DNA of 12,721 bases from contig CAYTNB010000069.1 of NCBI GenBank assembly GCA_964439085.1, forward strand, positions 1 through 12,721, written 5' to 3'. Origin of the DNA: JAADIV01 sp964439085. GTDB lineage: Bacteria > Desulfobacterota > Desulfobulbia > Desulfobulbales > VMSU01. The translations under genes were made by a program, and so were the position numbers. Below, piece after piece: positions 1 to 6,818 of this stretch (position 1 is its first letter; each line of letters opens with the position of its first letter). Below the pieces are notes generated by a model. It ran no database searches. It was not told the origin of the DNA and worked only from the letters and a program-made list of their open reading frames with translations.

Positions 1-55
1 GAGCAGGTGGCTGTTAACCACCTTGTCGCTGGTTCGAGCCCGGCCCGGGGAGCCA
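1..55 (+). tRNA. tRNA-Asn (anticodon GTT), 5' part cut by window
   Basis: The 3' three quarters of a tRNA are present. The anticodon stem is GGTGG (6-10) paired with CCACC (18-22), around the loop CTGTTAA (11-17) with anticodon GTT at 13-15, which reads Asn codons. The T arm is GCTGG (28-32), loop TTCGAGC (33-39), CCGGC (40-44). The 3' acceptor strand is 45-51, the discriminator is G52 and an encoded CCA sits at 53-55. The 5' acceptor strand and most of the D arm lie outside the window. The identity follows directly from the folded anticodon loop. Confidence 0.95.
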
Positions 56-65
56 ATTTTTTAAG

Positions 66-100
66 GAGTTAGCCTTTTTAAAGGTTAGCTCTTTTTTTTT
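66..100 (+). terminator. Rho-independent terminator of tRNA-Asn
   Basis: The arm GAGTTAGCC (66-74) pairs with GGTTAGCTC (83-91), with two G-U wobbles. The stem can be extended by two A-U pairs, and a run of nine T follows (92-100). It lies 10 bases after the tRNA CCA. The T run is only on the plus-strand side, so it stops the tRNA transcript and is unlikely to serve xerD, which converges from the right. Confidence 0.85.
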
Positions 101-160
101 GCCAGGAAGTTCTTTATTATGCGAAATTATTCAAGATATAGACAAAGATTATCTACAGGA

Positions 161-1078
161 TCAGCTTCTTGGGTGAAATTTTTTATGGCAGGTCTTTAAG
201 CGGCGGCTGTCGACATGGGTATAAATCTGGGTGGTAGCTATATCTGAGTGCCCCAGCATCATTTGTACCGAACGTAGATCTGCGCCATTTTCCACAAGAT
301 GAGTAGCAAACGCATGCCTAAGCATGTGCGGACTAATCTTTTTGGTGATCCCCTTGACGAAGCAAGTTTCCTTGATAATTTGCCAGAATCGCAGCCTTGT
401 CATGCTAGTGCCGCGATTGGTGACAAATAGATAATCGCTCATGCGGCTCTTTAAAAGCTGCGGTCGACTGCTTTGCAAGTAGTGCTCAATCCTTTCTCTC
501 GCTTCATCACCGAAGGGGACCAACCGTTCTTTACTCCCCTTCCCCAACACCCTCAGATATCCGGCGGTTAAATTTACGCCTGCAGTTGATATTTTGACCA
601 GTTCCGTTACCCGCAGACCTGTGGCGTAAAGCAGGTGTAACATTGCGGAATTCCTTAAGATTAAAGACGATTGAGTGCTGCCAGTCTCCAGCAGCCTGTT
701 TACTTCTATAAGAGAAAGCGTTTGCGGCAGCGTTTTCTTTAATTTGGGCAGACTTATGCCCTGTGACGGGTCAATTTCCAAAAAATTTTCGCTGATTAAA
801 AATTTAAAGAAGAGACGAAAGGCGGATAAACGGCGGGCGTTGCTGCGGCTTGAATTACCCCTCTCGTAATCTTGCTGGAGGTATTTTCGAATATGAGCTG
901 GCCGAATTGTGGTTGGATATTTTACGGATTGCGGCAGAGAATTAAATAGAAACTCCAGGTCTGCCTGGTAAGCACTAACGGTATTTAAAGACAGACACCG
1001 TTGAGCGGTAAGGTATTGCAGAAATAAATCAAGGCTATTAGAAAAAGAAATTTGTTCTTCAAAAGCCGTTTGTTTCAT
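161..1078 (-). CDS. xerD: Tyrosine recombinase XerD
   Basis: A 305-residue site-specific tyrosine recombinase that, by family knowledge, acts with XerC at the dif site to resolve chromosome dimers at division. The N-terminal core-binding (SAM-like) domain spans about residues 14-100 and the catalytic domain about 120-295. All active-site residues are visible: R156 in TGLRVTEL, K180 in GKGSKER, H251 and R254 in HMLRHAFATHL, H277 in LGHSD, and nucleophile Y286 in TTQIYTHV. The C-terminal tail ending in HPRS and the normal length fit XerD better than a phage or island integrase. The ATG is the only N-terminal start, but its upstream sequence shows no good Shine-Dalgarno. It lies just downstream of the rpsU terminator on the same strand. 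XerC is not in the window. The XerD versus XerC choice rests on C-terminal similarity. Confidence 0.93.
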   Translation of the reverse strand: MKQTAFEEQISFSNSLDLFLQYLTAQRCLSLNTVSAYQADLEFLFNSLPQSVKYPTTIRPAHIRKYLQQDYERGNSSRSNARRLSAFRLFFKFLISENFLEIDPSQGISLPKLKKTLPQTLSLIEVNRLLETGSTQSSLILRNSAMLHLLYATGLRVTELVKISTAGVNLTAGYLRVLGKGSKERLVPFGDEARERIEHYLQSSRPQLLKSRMSDYLFVTNRGTSMTRLRFWQIIKETCFVKGITKKISPHMLRHAFATHLVENGADLRSVQMMLGHSDIATTQIYTHVDSRRLKTCHKKFHPRS

Positions 1079-1089
1079 TGCAGGACTGT

Positions 1090-1125
1090 CAAAACAAAAC
1101 AGGCCTGAATAAAATTCAGGCCTGT
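1090..1125 (-). terminator. Rho-independent terminator of rpsU
   Basis: A perfect 11-base inverted repeat, ACAGGCCTGAA (1099-1109) and TTCAGGCCTGT (1115-1125), flanks a 5-base loop. Read on the minus strand, the stem is followed by TTTTGTTTTG. It lies about 50 bases after the rpsU stop and only 20 bases before the xerD start on the same strand. No comparable T run is present on the other side. Confidence 0.9.
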
Positions 1126-1176
1126 CAGATAGCTATATAAGTCTTGAGGGATCAAAATAAATGAACCCGTAACATA

Positions 1177-1371
1177 TCAGTCGTGTGACATGCGATAACG
1201 AAGTTTTCGCATCTTGCGGCGGGCTTCTGCTTGCTTGCGCCGACGCTTTGCACTTGGTTTTTCATAAAACTCACGTCGTTTCAATTCTCTCTTTATGCCG
1301 TCAAGCTGGATTTTCTTTTTAAGCTGGCGAATGGCAATTTCTATATCGCCTCTTACATCTACTTGAATCAT
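1177..1371 (-). CDS. rpsU: 30S ribosomal protein S21 (bS21)
   Basis: A 64-residue, very basic protein with the full bS21 pattern: an N-terminal strand (MIQVDVRGDIEIAIRQLKK), the central KRELKRREFYEKPS segment and a C-terminal Arg/Lys-rich helix (KRRRKQAEARRKMRK). In the family it binds the small subunit near the 16S 3' end and aids initiation. The length is normal. The start has a clear AGGGA seven bases upstream on the minus strand. A perfect-stem terminator follows the gene. The common rpsU-dnaG-rpoD arrangement is absent: its same-strand neighbours are glcD upstream and xerD downstream, and the 152-base upstream spacer suggests its own promoter. A hairpin lies in the presumed leader at 1403-1428. 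Confidence 0.97.
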   Translation of the reverse strand: MIQVDVRGDIEIAIRQLKKKIQLDGIKRELKRREFYEKPSAKRRRKQAEARRKMRKLRYRMSHD

Positions 1372-1402
1372 GTTTAATTCCCTAAATTTGGTTTATCACT
1401 AA

Positions 1403-1428
1403 ATGCCGGTCAAAAAAAATACCAGCAT
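1403..1428 (-). promoter_or_regulatory. Hairpin in the presumed rpsU leader
   Basis: ATGCCGGT (1403-1410) and ACCAGCAT (1421-1428) form an eight-base stem with one wobble, around an A/T-rich 10-base loop. It lies 31 bases upstream of the rpsU start. On the minus strand no T run follows the second arm, so it is not a good terminator for glcD. It may be a leader structure acting on rpsU, or chance. I see no convincing -35/-10 pair in 1372-1523. Confidence 0.35.
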
Positions 1429-1523
1429 GACACAATAAAAATACATCGTGGCATCGCCCTTACTAAGACGAAAGAATTTTTTACAACAAAAAAGAGACTT
1501 ATAGCTGATTTAATGGGATACTG

Positions 1524-2906
1524 TCAACCACTTTGTGGAAAAATTTTATCGGGGTTTAAAATGTTCAGGGGATCAAAGGCCTTTTTGAGCATGCGCATAA
1601 CCGCCATGGTATTGGCGTCAATCTCCAAACCAAGATAGTCACGCTTTGTACTGCCAACCCCGTGTTCCCCAGATAATGTGCCACCTAATTCAACTACTTT
1701 TTTGAATAATCTTTCCTTGGCAATAATACCGTTAGCCAAGTCACGGGCCTCTTTTTTGTCCAGCATTATATTGACGTGAATGTTACCGTCACCGGCGTGA
1801 CCAAAGGTGAAAATCAACAGGTCAAGCTCCTCTGCCAAATCTTCAGCAAAGGTTACTAAATCTGGAATTTTTGTACGAGGCACCACAATATCTTCACTTA
1901 TTTTATGAGGTTTCAGTTTGAAAGCAGAGGGGGAAATTTGTTTTCTGGCAGCCCATAAGGCCTCTGTTTCCGACTGGCTTTTGCCCTGACGCACCTCTAT
2001 GACACCGGTTTTAGTAGCTAGAAACTTCACCAGATTATTTCCTTCAGCGGCCACAGCCTCTTTGGTGCCATCAAGTTCTATCAATAGTAACGATCTGGTT
2101 TTTTGATTGAGAGAAAAAGGAATTTTATCTGCCACAATTGTAATGGCGGTATGATCCATAAATTCCAAGGTGCAGGGGATGAACTCAGCAAGAGTTTTTG
2201 CCACCAAGGCCGCTGCCTGCCTGATACTGTCAAGTTGCACCAAAAAAGTTTTTTTGGCCTGAGGCAGGGGGCGGAGGCGGACAATTATTTTACTTATAAT
2301 ACCGAGAGTCCCCTCTGAGCCGACAAATAACCTAGTCAAATCGTAACCCACCACGCCCTTATCTGTCTTAACGCCGGTATTAATGATTCTACCATCGGCC
2401 AGCACCACCTCTAAACCTTTTATATAATCTCGGGTTACCCCATATTTTACCGCACTTGGGCCGCCAGCGCACTCGGCGACATTACCGCCAATGGTACAAA
2501 AATTGGCACTGGCCGGATCTGGTGGGTAAAATAATCCGTAGCGTTTGGCCTCTGATTGTAAATTACCGGTAACAACCCCTGGTTCTACAATGGCTAATTG
2601 ATTCTCCTGATCAATTTTCAGAATGCGAGTCAAGCGGCCCAGAGCTATCACCAGGCCGCCTTTAAGCGGTAAAGATCCACCGGTCATGCCAGAGCCCGTC
2701 CCTCTGGGGACAACGGGAAAAGGCGTTTTCGCCGCCAGGCACATAACCTTACTAATTTCATCACTTGAGCCAGGCAGGACAACGGCCTCGGGCAGATACT
2801 CCAATGTGGTACCGTCATAGGAGTAACATTGTCTGTCCTCATCCGAGGTTAAGACATGGGCTGGCCCCACGATTTCCCTTAACTGAGCAATTATTTTTTT
2901 GTCCAT
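1524..2906 (-). CDS. glcD: FAD-binding oxidase, glycolate oxidase subunit GlcD / D-lactate dehydrogenase type
   Basis: A 460-residue flavoprotein of the vanillyl-alcohol oxidase (FAD_binding_4 plus FAD-oxidase C) family, which oxidises D-2-hydroxyacids such as glycolate or D-lactate. The FAD loop is PRGTGSGMTGG (68-78). Further FAD-site motifs are PPDPAS (128-133), IGGNVAECAGGP (139-150) and GSEGTLG (196-202). The C-terminal cap contains GHAGDGNIH (369-377) and SGEHGVG (412-418), typical metal/substrate-site motifs of the GlcD/D-2-hydroxyglutarate dehydrogenase group. No 4Fe-4S motif is fused to it, and no glcE or glcF is adjacent, so the electron acceptor and exact substrate cannot be read from this locus. 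There is no signal peptide. The ATG lacks a clear ribosome site, but no better in-frame start exists before residue 55. No terminator was recognised after it. Confidence 0.88.
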   Translation of the reverse strand: MDKKIIAQLREIVGPAHVLTSDEDRQCYSYDGTTLEYLPEAVVLPGSSDEISKVMCLAAKTPFPVVPRGTGSGMTGGSLPLKGGLVIALGRLTRILKIDQENQLAIVEPGVVTGNLQSEAKRYGLFYPPDPASANFCTIGGNVAECAGGPSAVKYGVTRDYIKGLEVVLADGRIINTGVKTDKGVVGYDLTRLFVGSEGTLGIISKIIVRLRPLPQAKKTFLVQLDSIRQAAALVAKTLAEFIPCTLEFMDHTAITIVADKIPFSLNQKTRSLLLIELDGTKEAVAAEGNNLVKFLATKTGVIEVRQGKSQSETEALWAARKQISPSAFKLKPHKISEDIVVPRTKIPDLVTFAEDLAEELDLLIFTFGHAGDGNIHVNIMLDKKEARDLANGIIAKERLFKKVVELGGTLSGEHGVGSTKRDYLGLEIDANTMAVMRMLKKAFDPLNILNPDKIFPQSG

Positions 2907-3041
2907 ATTTTTTTTGTGTTTTTTGTCTAAATTTTGATTATAAAAGCCTTTTAATGGAGTAAATTAGCTTCTAATAAAGAAAGTATATCAGTATCCCGGA
3001 AAAAATCCAGCTTATACGGATTAAGATGCGGAGCAGGATTT
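2907..3041. promoter_or_regulatory. Divergent spacer between glcD and ddl
   Basis: This AT-rich 135-base region must hold the promoters for the minus-strand oxidase gene and the plus-strand ddl series. It carries long T/A tracts (2892-2900, 2907-2915). I could not pick a convincing sigma-70 hexamer pair on either strand. The ddl ribosome site GGAG (3030-3033) lies at its right end. Confidence 0.4.
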
Positions 3042-3971
3042 ATGAGTAAGGGAAAGATAAGAGTCGCTTTGCTGGCCGGTGGTAAATCCGGTGAGCGAGA
3101 GGTGTCGCTACGGGGCGCTAAGGAGGTTCACAAGGCCCTTGATTCTGACAAATACATTGTCAAACGTTACGATCCAGCCACAGATATAGCCCGATTGGCC
3201 GCCGAGTCCAAAGATCTGGATGTTGTTTTTATCCTTTTACATGGCGTTCTTGGTGAAGATGGAGCCGTGCAGGGTTTTCTCGATTTATTGTCTTTACCCT
3301 ATCAAGGTTCCGGGATCTTGGGCAGTGCCTTGGCTATGGATAAAGATTTGACCAAGACGCTTTACAGAGACAGTGGTTTGCCAACCCCTGGTTGGTTCAG
3401 GGCTGAACCAGCCGATGCCAGAAGTAGCCGTCTTATAGAGCAACTGGGTTTGCCTTTGGTAATTAAGCCAGTACGACAGGGTTCTAGTATTGGGATGAGT
3501 ATCGCTCATAATGCTACAGAGCTGGCCGACGGGATAGAGACCGCCTTTCAACATGATAGTGAAGTTATAGTCGAGCAATACGTTACCGGTCGGGAAATTA
3601 CGGTGGGGGTCATTGGTAATGATGAGCTATCTGCTCTGCCATTGGTGGAAATTATACCAGGTTCGGAGCATCCTTTCTTTAACTATCAGGCTAAATACCA
3701 GTCAGGTGCTTCGCAGGAAATATGTCCGGCTGAACTAGCGCCGGAGTTGACAAAGACGGCTCAAGATTATGCGATAAAAGCCCATAAAAGTCTAAAGTTG
3801 CGGGGTTATAGCCGAACTGATATGATTGCGAATGAGCAGGGCATTTTCTTGTTGGAAACCAATACAATCCCAGGTATGACACCCACCAGTCTGCTACCGC
3901 AAGCCGCCGCCGCTGCCGGATTGTCATTTCAGGCATTACTGGATAAACTACTGGAGCTGGCTCTGGAATGA
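3042..3971 (+). CDS. ddl: D-alanine--D-alanine ligase
   Basis: A 309-residue ATP-grasp ligase that joins two D-alanines for the peptidoglycan stem peptide in the cytoplasm. Family landmarks in order: GGKSGEREVSL (13-23), with E18 binding the first D-Ala; LHGVLGEDG (66-74); IKPVRQGSSIG (141-151) in the ATP-binding domain; EQYVTGREITVG (178-189); omega-loop NYQAKY with K218 and Y219; YSRTDM with R258 and D260; and LETNTIPGMT (271-280) with Mg ligands E272 and N274. The Tyr at 219 is the residue seen in true D-Ala-D-Ala enzymes, whereas D-Ala-D-Lac ligases carry Phe there, so no vancomycin-resistance specificity is suggested. The start has GGAG (3030-3033) eight bases upstream. The gene lies outside any visible mur/fts cluster. 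A lipoprotein gene starts 30 bases after its stop and may be cotranscribed. Confidence 0.96.
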   Translation: MSKGKIRVALLAGGKSGEREVSLRGAKEVHKALDSDKYIVKRYDPATDIARLAAESKDLDVVFILLHGVLGEDGAVQGFLDLLSLPYQGSGILGSALAMDKDLTKTLYRDSGLPTPGWFRAEPADARSSRLIEQLGLPLVIKPVRQGSSIGMSIAHNATELADGIETAFQHDSEVIVEQYVTGREITVGVIGNDELSALPLVEIIPGSEHPFFNYQAKYQSGASQEICPAELAPELTKTAQDYAIKAHKSLKLRGYSRTDMIANEQGIFLLETNTIPGMTPTSLLPQAAAAAGLSFQALLDKLLELALE

Positions 3972-4001
3972 GGGCTGGAACCAAATTGCATTGAGCTTTT
4001 C

Positions 4002-4355
4002 ATGAAATACACCCTATATATAATTTTTACAAGTGGCCTTTTGATGCTCTCTGCCTGCGCAACACCAGAGTTTGCGGATGTGAAACAGGCTGATCGCCCA
4101 GATACTTATGTCGTGAGCAAAGCGGGAAATGACAGTCTCAGTATTCGTAAGAAGTTAGTCGAACACGCCCTGGACTTTTGCCGCGAAAAAAACTTATTCA
4201 TGGCCCCGGCTGGTCGAAATTATGATGCGTCTTATTACGAGTTGACCTTTCGTTGCCTTATCTCCGGTGACCCGGAGTTGGATAGCACGGATGAGTTGTA
4301 CAAGAAGGAATGGCGTCATAAAAAATTTGGTGGTTATGGCAAGATAAATTACTAG
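4002..4355 (+). CDS. Small orphan lipoprotein, function unknown
   Basis: A 117-residue protein with a signal peptide of the lipoprotein class: positive K2, a hydrophobic stretch (about 4-16) and lipobox LSAC with the lipidated C19. The residue after the Cys is Ala, not Asp, which by the Lol rule favours outer-membrane sorting. The mature part is about 98 residues, polar, with two further cysteines (C60, C85) that could form a periplasmic disulfide, and a Lys/Gly/Tyr-rich C-terminus (KKEWRHKKFGGYGKINY). I do not recognise a family. It begins 30 bases after ddl and ends 78 bases before the thiC-like gene, all on one strand, so it may be part of their transcript. The ribosome site is weak (GAGC). 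The call as a real gene rests on the clean lipobox and the gap it fills. Confidence 0.75.
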   Translation: MKYTLYIIFTSGLLMLSACATPEFADVKQADRPDTYVVSKAGNDSLSIRKKLVEHALDFCREKNLFMAPAGRNYDASYYELTFRCLISGDPELDSTDELYKKEWRHKKFGGYGKINY

Positions 4356-4433
4356 GAAGCTGTCCGAGATAACCACCACAGTTATACCAAAATATTTCAA
4401 AAACTAATTAAAACCGTATCCCTGGAGTTCTAC

Positions 4434-5726
4434 ATGACGATTAGAGAAGATGCCTTAAATGGAAAAATGACCTCAATATTTGAAAATTGCGCTAAGAATG
4501 AGGGTGTGACACCACAATTTTTATTGGACGGAGTGGCTAGGGGAGTGATTGCCATTCCGAAGAATAAAAATCATCATTTTGACAAGATAGTTGCAATTGG
4601 CCAGGGCTTGACCACCAAGGTAAATGCCAATATTGGTTCATCCAAAGATCATCAGGGGGTGGAGCAGGAATTGCAGAAGCTTTGCGTCTCCATCAAAGCC
4701 GGCACAGATGCAGTAATGGATCTGAGCATGGGCGGCGACCTTAACGAAGTACGGCAGCAAATTTTAAAAAATTGTCCGATCCCTTTAGGCACTGTGCCAA
4801 TCTATCAGTCCGTTGCAGAAGTCGTGGAGAATCAGAAACTTTCCATTGGCGAGGTCACCGTTGAGCATATCTTTGATACTATACGGCAGCAAGCTGAAGA
4901 TGGAGTCGATTTCATGACTATTCATTGTGGCCTCACCAGAAATACCGTAGAGCGGCTCAAAGGCAATCAACGACGCATGGGCGTGGTAAGCCGCGGCGGT
5001 TCTTTTATTATAGAGTGGATGGCTCATAACAAAAAAGAGAATCCATTTTTTGAACATTTTGATGAGTTAATGACCATTTTGCGTGAGCATGAGGTTACCT
5101 TGAGTCTTGGTGACGGAGTGCGGCCCGGTTGCCTGGACGACGCTACCGACGGAGGTCAGTTGCAAGAGTTGCTACATTTGGGTGAATTAACCCGACGTGC
5201 TTGGGATGCCGGGGTACAGGTAATCGTTGAAGGCCCTGGGCACATGCCCATGGATCAGATAGAGGCCAACGTCCTGTTGCAAAAACGCATTTGTCATGGC
5301 GCACCATTTTATGTCCTTGGCCCGTTGGTGACTGATATTGCCCCAGGTTATGACCATATTACCGGAGCCATTGGCGGGGCCATAGCTGCTCGAGCAGGAG
5401 CGGATTTTCTTTGTTATGTTACTCCAGCCGAACATTTGAAACTACCTAGCCGGGAAGATGTGCATGAGGGTGTAATCGCCTCAAAGATTGCTGCTCACGC
5501 CGCAGACATTTGTAAGGGTGCTCCCGGCGGGATGGAACGGGATATTGCGATGGCCAATTGCCGCAATAAATTGGATTGGAAAGGTCAGATTGAGCTCTCC
5601 ATTGACCCAGAGAAAGCCAAACGATTTAGAGAAGACGGTGGCTCGTACAAGGGTGATGCCTGTAGTATGTGCGGTTCTTATTGTGCGATTAAGGTTTATC
5701 AGAAAGCCATCAAGGTGATAGAATAA
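4434..5726 (+). CDS. thiC: ThiC-family radical SAM enzyme: phosphomethylpyrimidine synthase (or 5-hydroxybenzimidazole synthase, BzaF)
   Basis: A 430-residue member of the ThiC family, which rearranges aminoimidazole ribotide by a non-canonical radical SAM reaction. Landmarks: VNANIG (63-68), MDLSMGGD (95-102), MTIHCG (161-166), SRGGS (186-190), SLGDGVRPG (224-232), EGPGHMP (266-272), DIAPGYDHITGAIGG (301-315), CYVTPAEHL (327-335). The C-terminal cluster motif is CSMCGSYC (C410, C413, C417), a CX2CX3C spacing; the long ThiC of E. coli type has CX2CX4C. The protein is the short form, lacking the N-terminal extension of about 600-residue ThiC. GGAG (4424-4427) sits six bases before the ATG. The 78-base upstream spacer shows no TPP-riboswitch core and no thiamin gene is adjacent. 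BzaF, a close paralogue making the lower ligand of cobamides, is therefore a real alternative. The family is certain, the product less so. Confidence 0.85.
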   Translation: MTIREDALNGKMTSIFENCAKNEGVTPQFLLDGVARGVIAIPKNKNHHFDKIVAIGQGLTTKVNANIGSSKDHQGVEQELQKLCVSIKAGTDAVMDLSMGGDLNEVRQQILKNCPIPLGTVPIYQSVAEVVENQKLSIGEVTVEHIFDTIRQQAEDGVDFMTIHCGLTRNTVERLKGNQRRMGVVSRGGSFIIEWMAHNKKENPFFEHFDELMTILREHEVTLSLGDGVRPGCLDDATDGGQLQELLHLGELTRRAWDAGVQVIVEGPGHMPMDQIEANVLLQKRICHGAPFYVLGPLVTDIAPGYDHITGAIGGAIAARAGADFLCYVTPAEHLKLPSREDVHEGVIASKIAAHAADICKGAPGGMERDIAMANCRNKLDWKGQIELSIDPEKAKRFREDGGSYKGDACSMCGSYCAIKVYQKAIKVIE

Positions 5727-5727
5727 G

Positions 5728-5770
5728 ATACTCGTTGATCTATCCCAGATTGGGGAGTATTTTCTTATTT
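5728..5770 (+). terminator. Possible terminator after the thiC-like gene
   Basis: ATACTC (5728-5733) pairs with GAGTAT (5755-5760). Inside, CCCA (5744-5747) and TGGG (5751-5754) form a second small stem. The T-rich tract TTTCTTATTT follows. It lies directly after the stop codon. The stem is interrupted by an internal bulge, so it is weaker than the other terminators in the window. Confidence 0.5.
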
Positions 5771-5830
5771 AAGGTGGCCGTAAGATAAACAGAGGGCACA
5801 GAATGTTCACCATCTAATAAAGGGGTTAAT

Positions 5831-6169
5831 ATGGTTATGCCGGGATTTGTAAAATCTGTTTTGGAATGGATTAATCATACACAGGTACCAGATCAACTCA
5901 GTGCAGTTGATGTTAACGGCCTATTTCATAACCCCTATTTTCTTGTGCCTTTTATTAGTTTGATGATTTATTATCTCTACAAACAGGCCATTAATAATTT
6001 GATAATTACGGCCCTCGGCATGGGTCTGTGGTATTTCAGCGGCACCGAGTTTGTGAAATCATCGGTGGTAGGTGGTGAAGTGCAGATCGGCCATATCCTT
6101 CCCATTGCCGGGGTTGGTATTGTCGGGATCGGGATCTTGATCTATCTCGTATTTATCCGCCAGGATTAG
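5831..6169 (+). CDS. Small three-helix membrane protein, function unknown
   Basis: A 112-residue integral membrane protein. About 33 soluble N-terminal residues are followed by hydrophobic segments near 36-50 (FLVPFISLMIYYLY), 54-70 and 88-108 (ILPIAGVGIVGIGILIYLV), then a short RQD tail. The last helix is rich in small Gly/Val/Ile residues, as in tightly packed or oligomeric helices. I do not recognise the family. A strong ribosome site (AAGGGG, 5820-5825) lies five bases before the first ATG; a second ATG two codons later is less well placed. The gene ends seven bases before the glycosylase gene, so the two are probably cotranscribed, though this need not mean a shared function. Confidence 0.8.
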   Translation: MVMPGFVKSVLEWINHTQVPDQLSAVDVNGLFHNPYFLVPFISLMIYYLYKQAINNLIITALGMGLWYFSGTEFVKSSVVGGEVQIGHILPIAGVGIVGIGILIYLVFIRQD

Positions 6170-6176
6170 CGTTTTT

Positions 6177-6818
6177 ATGGCAAATACAGTTCAAGAAATT
6201 TACCAGCGTTTATACGATTTTTTCGGCCCGCAGGATTGGTGGCCGGGTGACACCCCCTTTGAGATTATGGTGGGGGCAGTGCTTACCCAAAACACAGCCT
6301 GGACGAATGTCGAAAAGGCCATTAATAACCTTAAAAATTTCGATCTCCTATCCTTTGAGGTGCTTCTCTCATTACCAGCCGCAGTTTTAGCGGAACACAT
6401 CCGCCCCTGCGGCTATTACAATTTAAAAGCCAATCGACTGCAAAATCTTCTAAACTTGATTAGTGAGAATTGTGACAGTGACGTAGATTTTTTTCTTGGC
6501 CAGGATTTGGCCGCTCTGAGGCAGGAATTGTTATCGGCTAAGGGGATTGGCCCAGAAACCGCAGATTCTATCTGCCTTTATGCCGCCACAAAGCCGATTT
6601 TTGTTGTAGATGCTTATACCCACCGTATTTTATCCCGTCATGATTTAGTGCTGGAAGACGAGGCTGATTACGCCCAGATTCAGGATTTTTTTATGAGCAA
6701 TTTGCCTGAAGACACGGCCATGTTTAATGAATATCATGCCCTGTTGGTTCGCTTGGGGAAAGAATATTGCAAGAAGAGTAAACCAAAATGTGATACCTGC
6801 CCACTCAAGGGGCTGTAG
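6177..6818 (+). CDS. Endonuclease III-family DNA glycosylase, MagIII-like (3-methyladenine type)
   Basis: A 213-residue HhH-GPD base-excision glycosylase. The N-terminal DWWPGDTPFEIMVGAVLTQNT (20-40) and IRPCGYYNLKANRL (75-88) resemble Helicobacter MagIII, an alkylation-repair glycosylase, more than E. coli Nth. The helix-hairpin-helix is KGIGPETAD (122-130) and the catalytic Asp is D145 in VVDAYTHRI. At the position of the Nth lyase lysine there is E127, so a monofunctional glycosylase without AP lyase is predicted. The C-terminus has C198, C205 and C208 with Nth-like spacing (CX6CX2C). The fourth cysteine, expected after X5, is missing because the stop codon takes exactly that place. Ribosome site is weak. 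The last 14 bases overlap the 3' end of the convergent Sel1 gene. Substrate is inferred from similarity. Confidence 0.85.
   Translation: MANTVQEIYQRLYDFFGPQDWWPGDTPFEIMVGAVLTQNTAWTNVEKAINNLKNFDLLSFEVLLSLPAAVLAEHIRPCGYYNLKANRLQNLLNLISENCDSDVDFFLGQDLAALRQELLSAKGIGPETADSICLYAATKPIFVVDAYTHRILSRHDLVLEDEADYAQIQDFFMSNLPEDTAMFNEYHALLVRLGKEYCKKSKPKCDTCPLKGL

Noticed and set aside
1..1078. tRNA-Asn next to a tyrosine recombinase, as at the edge of an integrative island
   Set aside because: The recombinase has the length, tail and residues of housekeeping XerD, and its neighbours are housekeeping genes. I found no second copy of the tRNA 3' end beyond a 10-base match (GGGGAGCCAA) near 10014-10023, too short to call an attachment site.
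1064..1092. A perfect TTGACA on the minus strand just before xerD (1087-1092) as a -35 box
   Set aside because: At 17 bases spacing the -10 position falls inside the coding region and reads ACGGCT, which is not a -10 box.
3042..3971. ddl as a vancomycin-resistance type D-Ala-D-Lac ligase
   Set aside because: The omega loop carries Tyr (K218-Y219), typical of D-Ala-D-Ala ligases, and no vanH or vanX is nearby.
4356..4433. TPP or cobalamin riboswitch upstream of the thiC-like gene
   Set aside because: The spacer is only 78 bases and shows neither the CTGAGA-type TPP core nor a B12 box.
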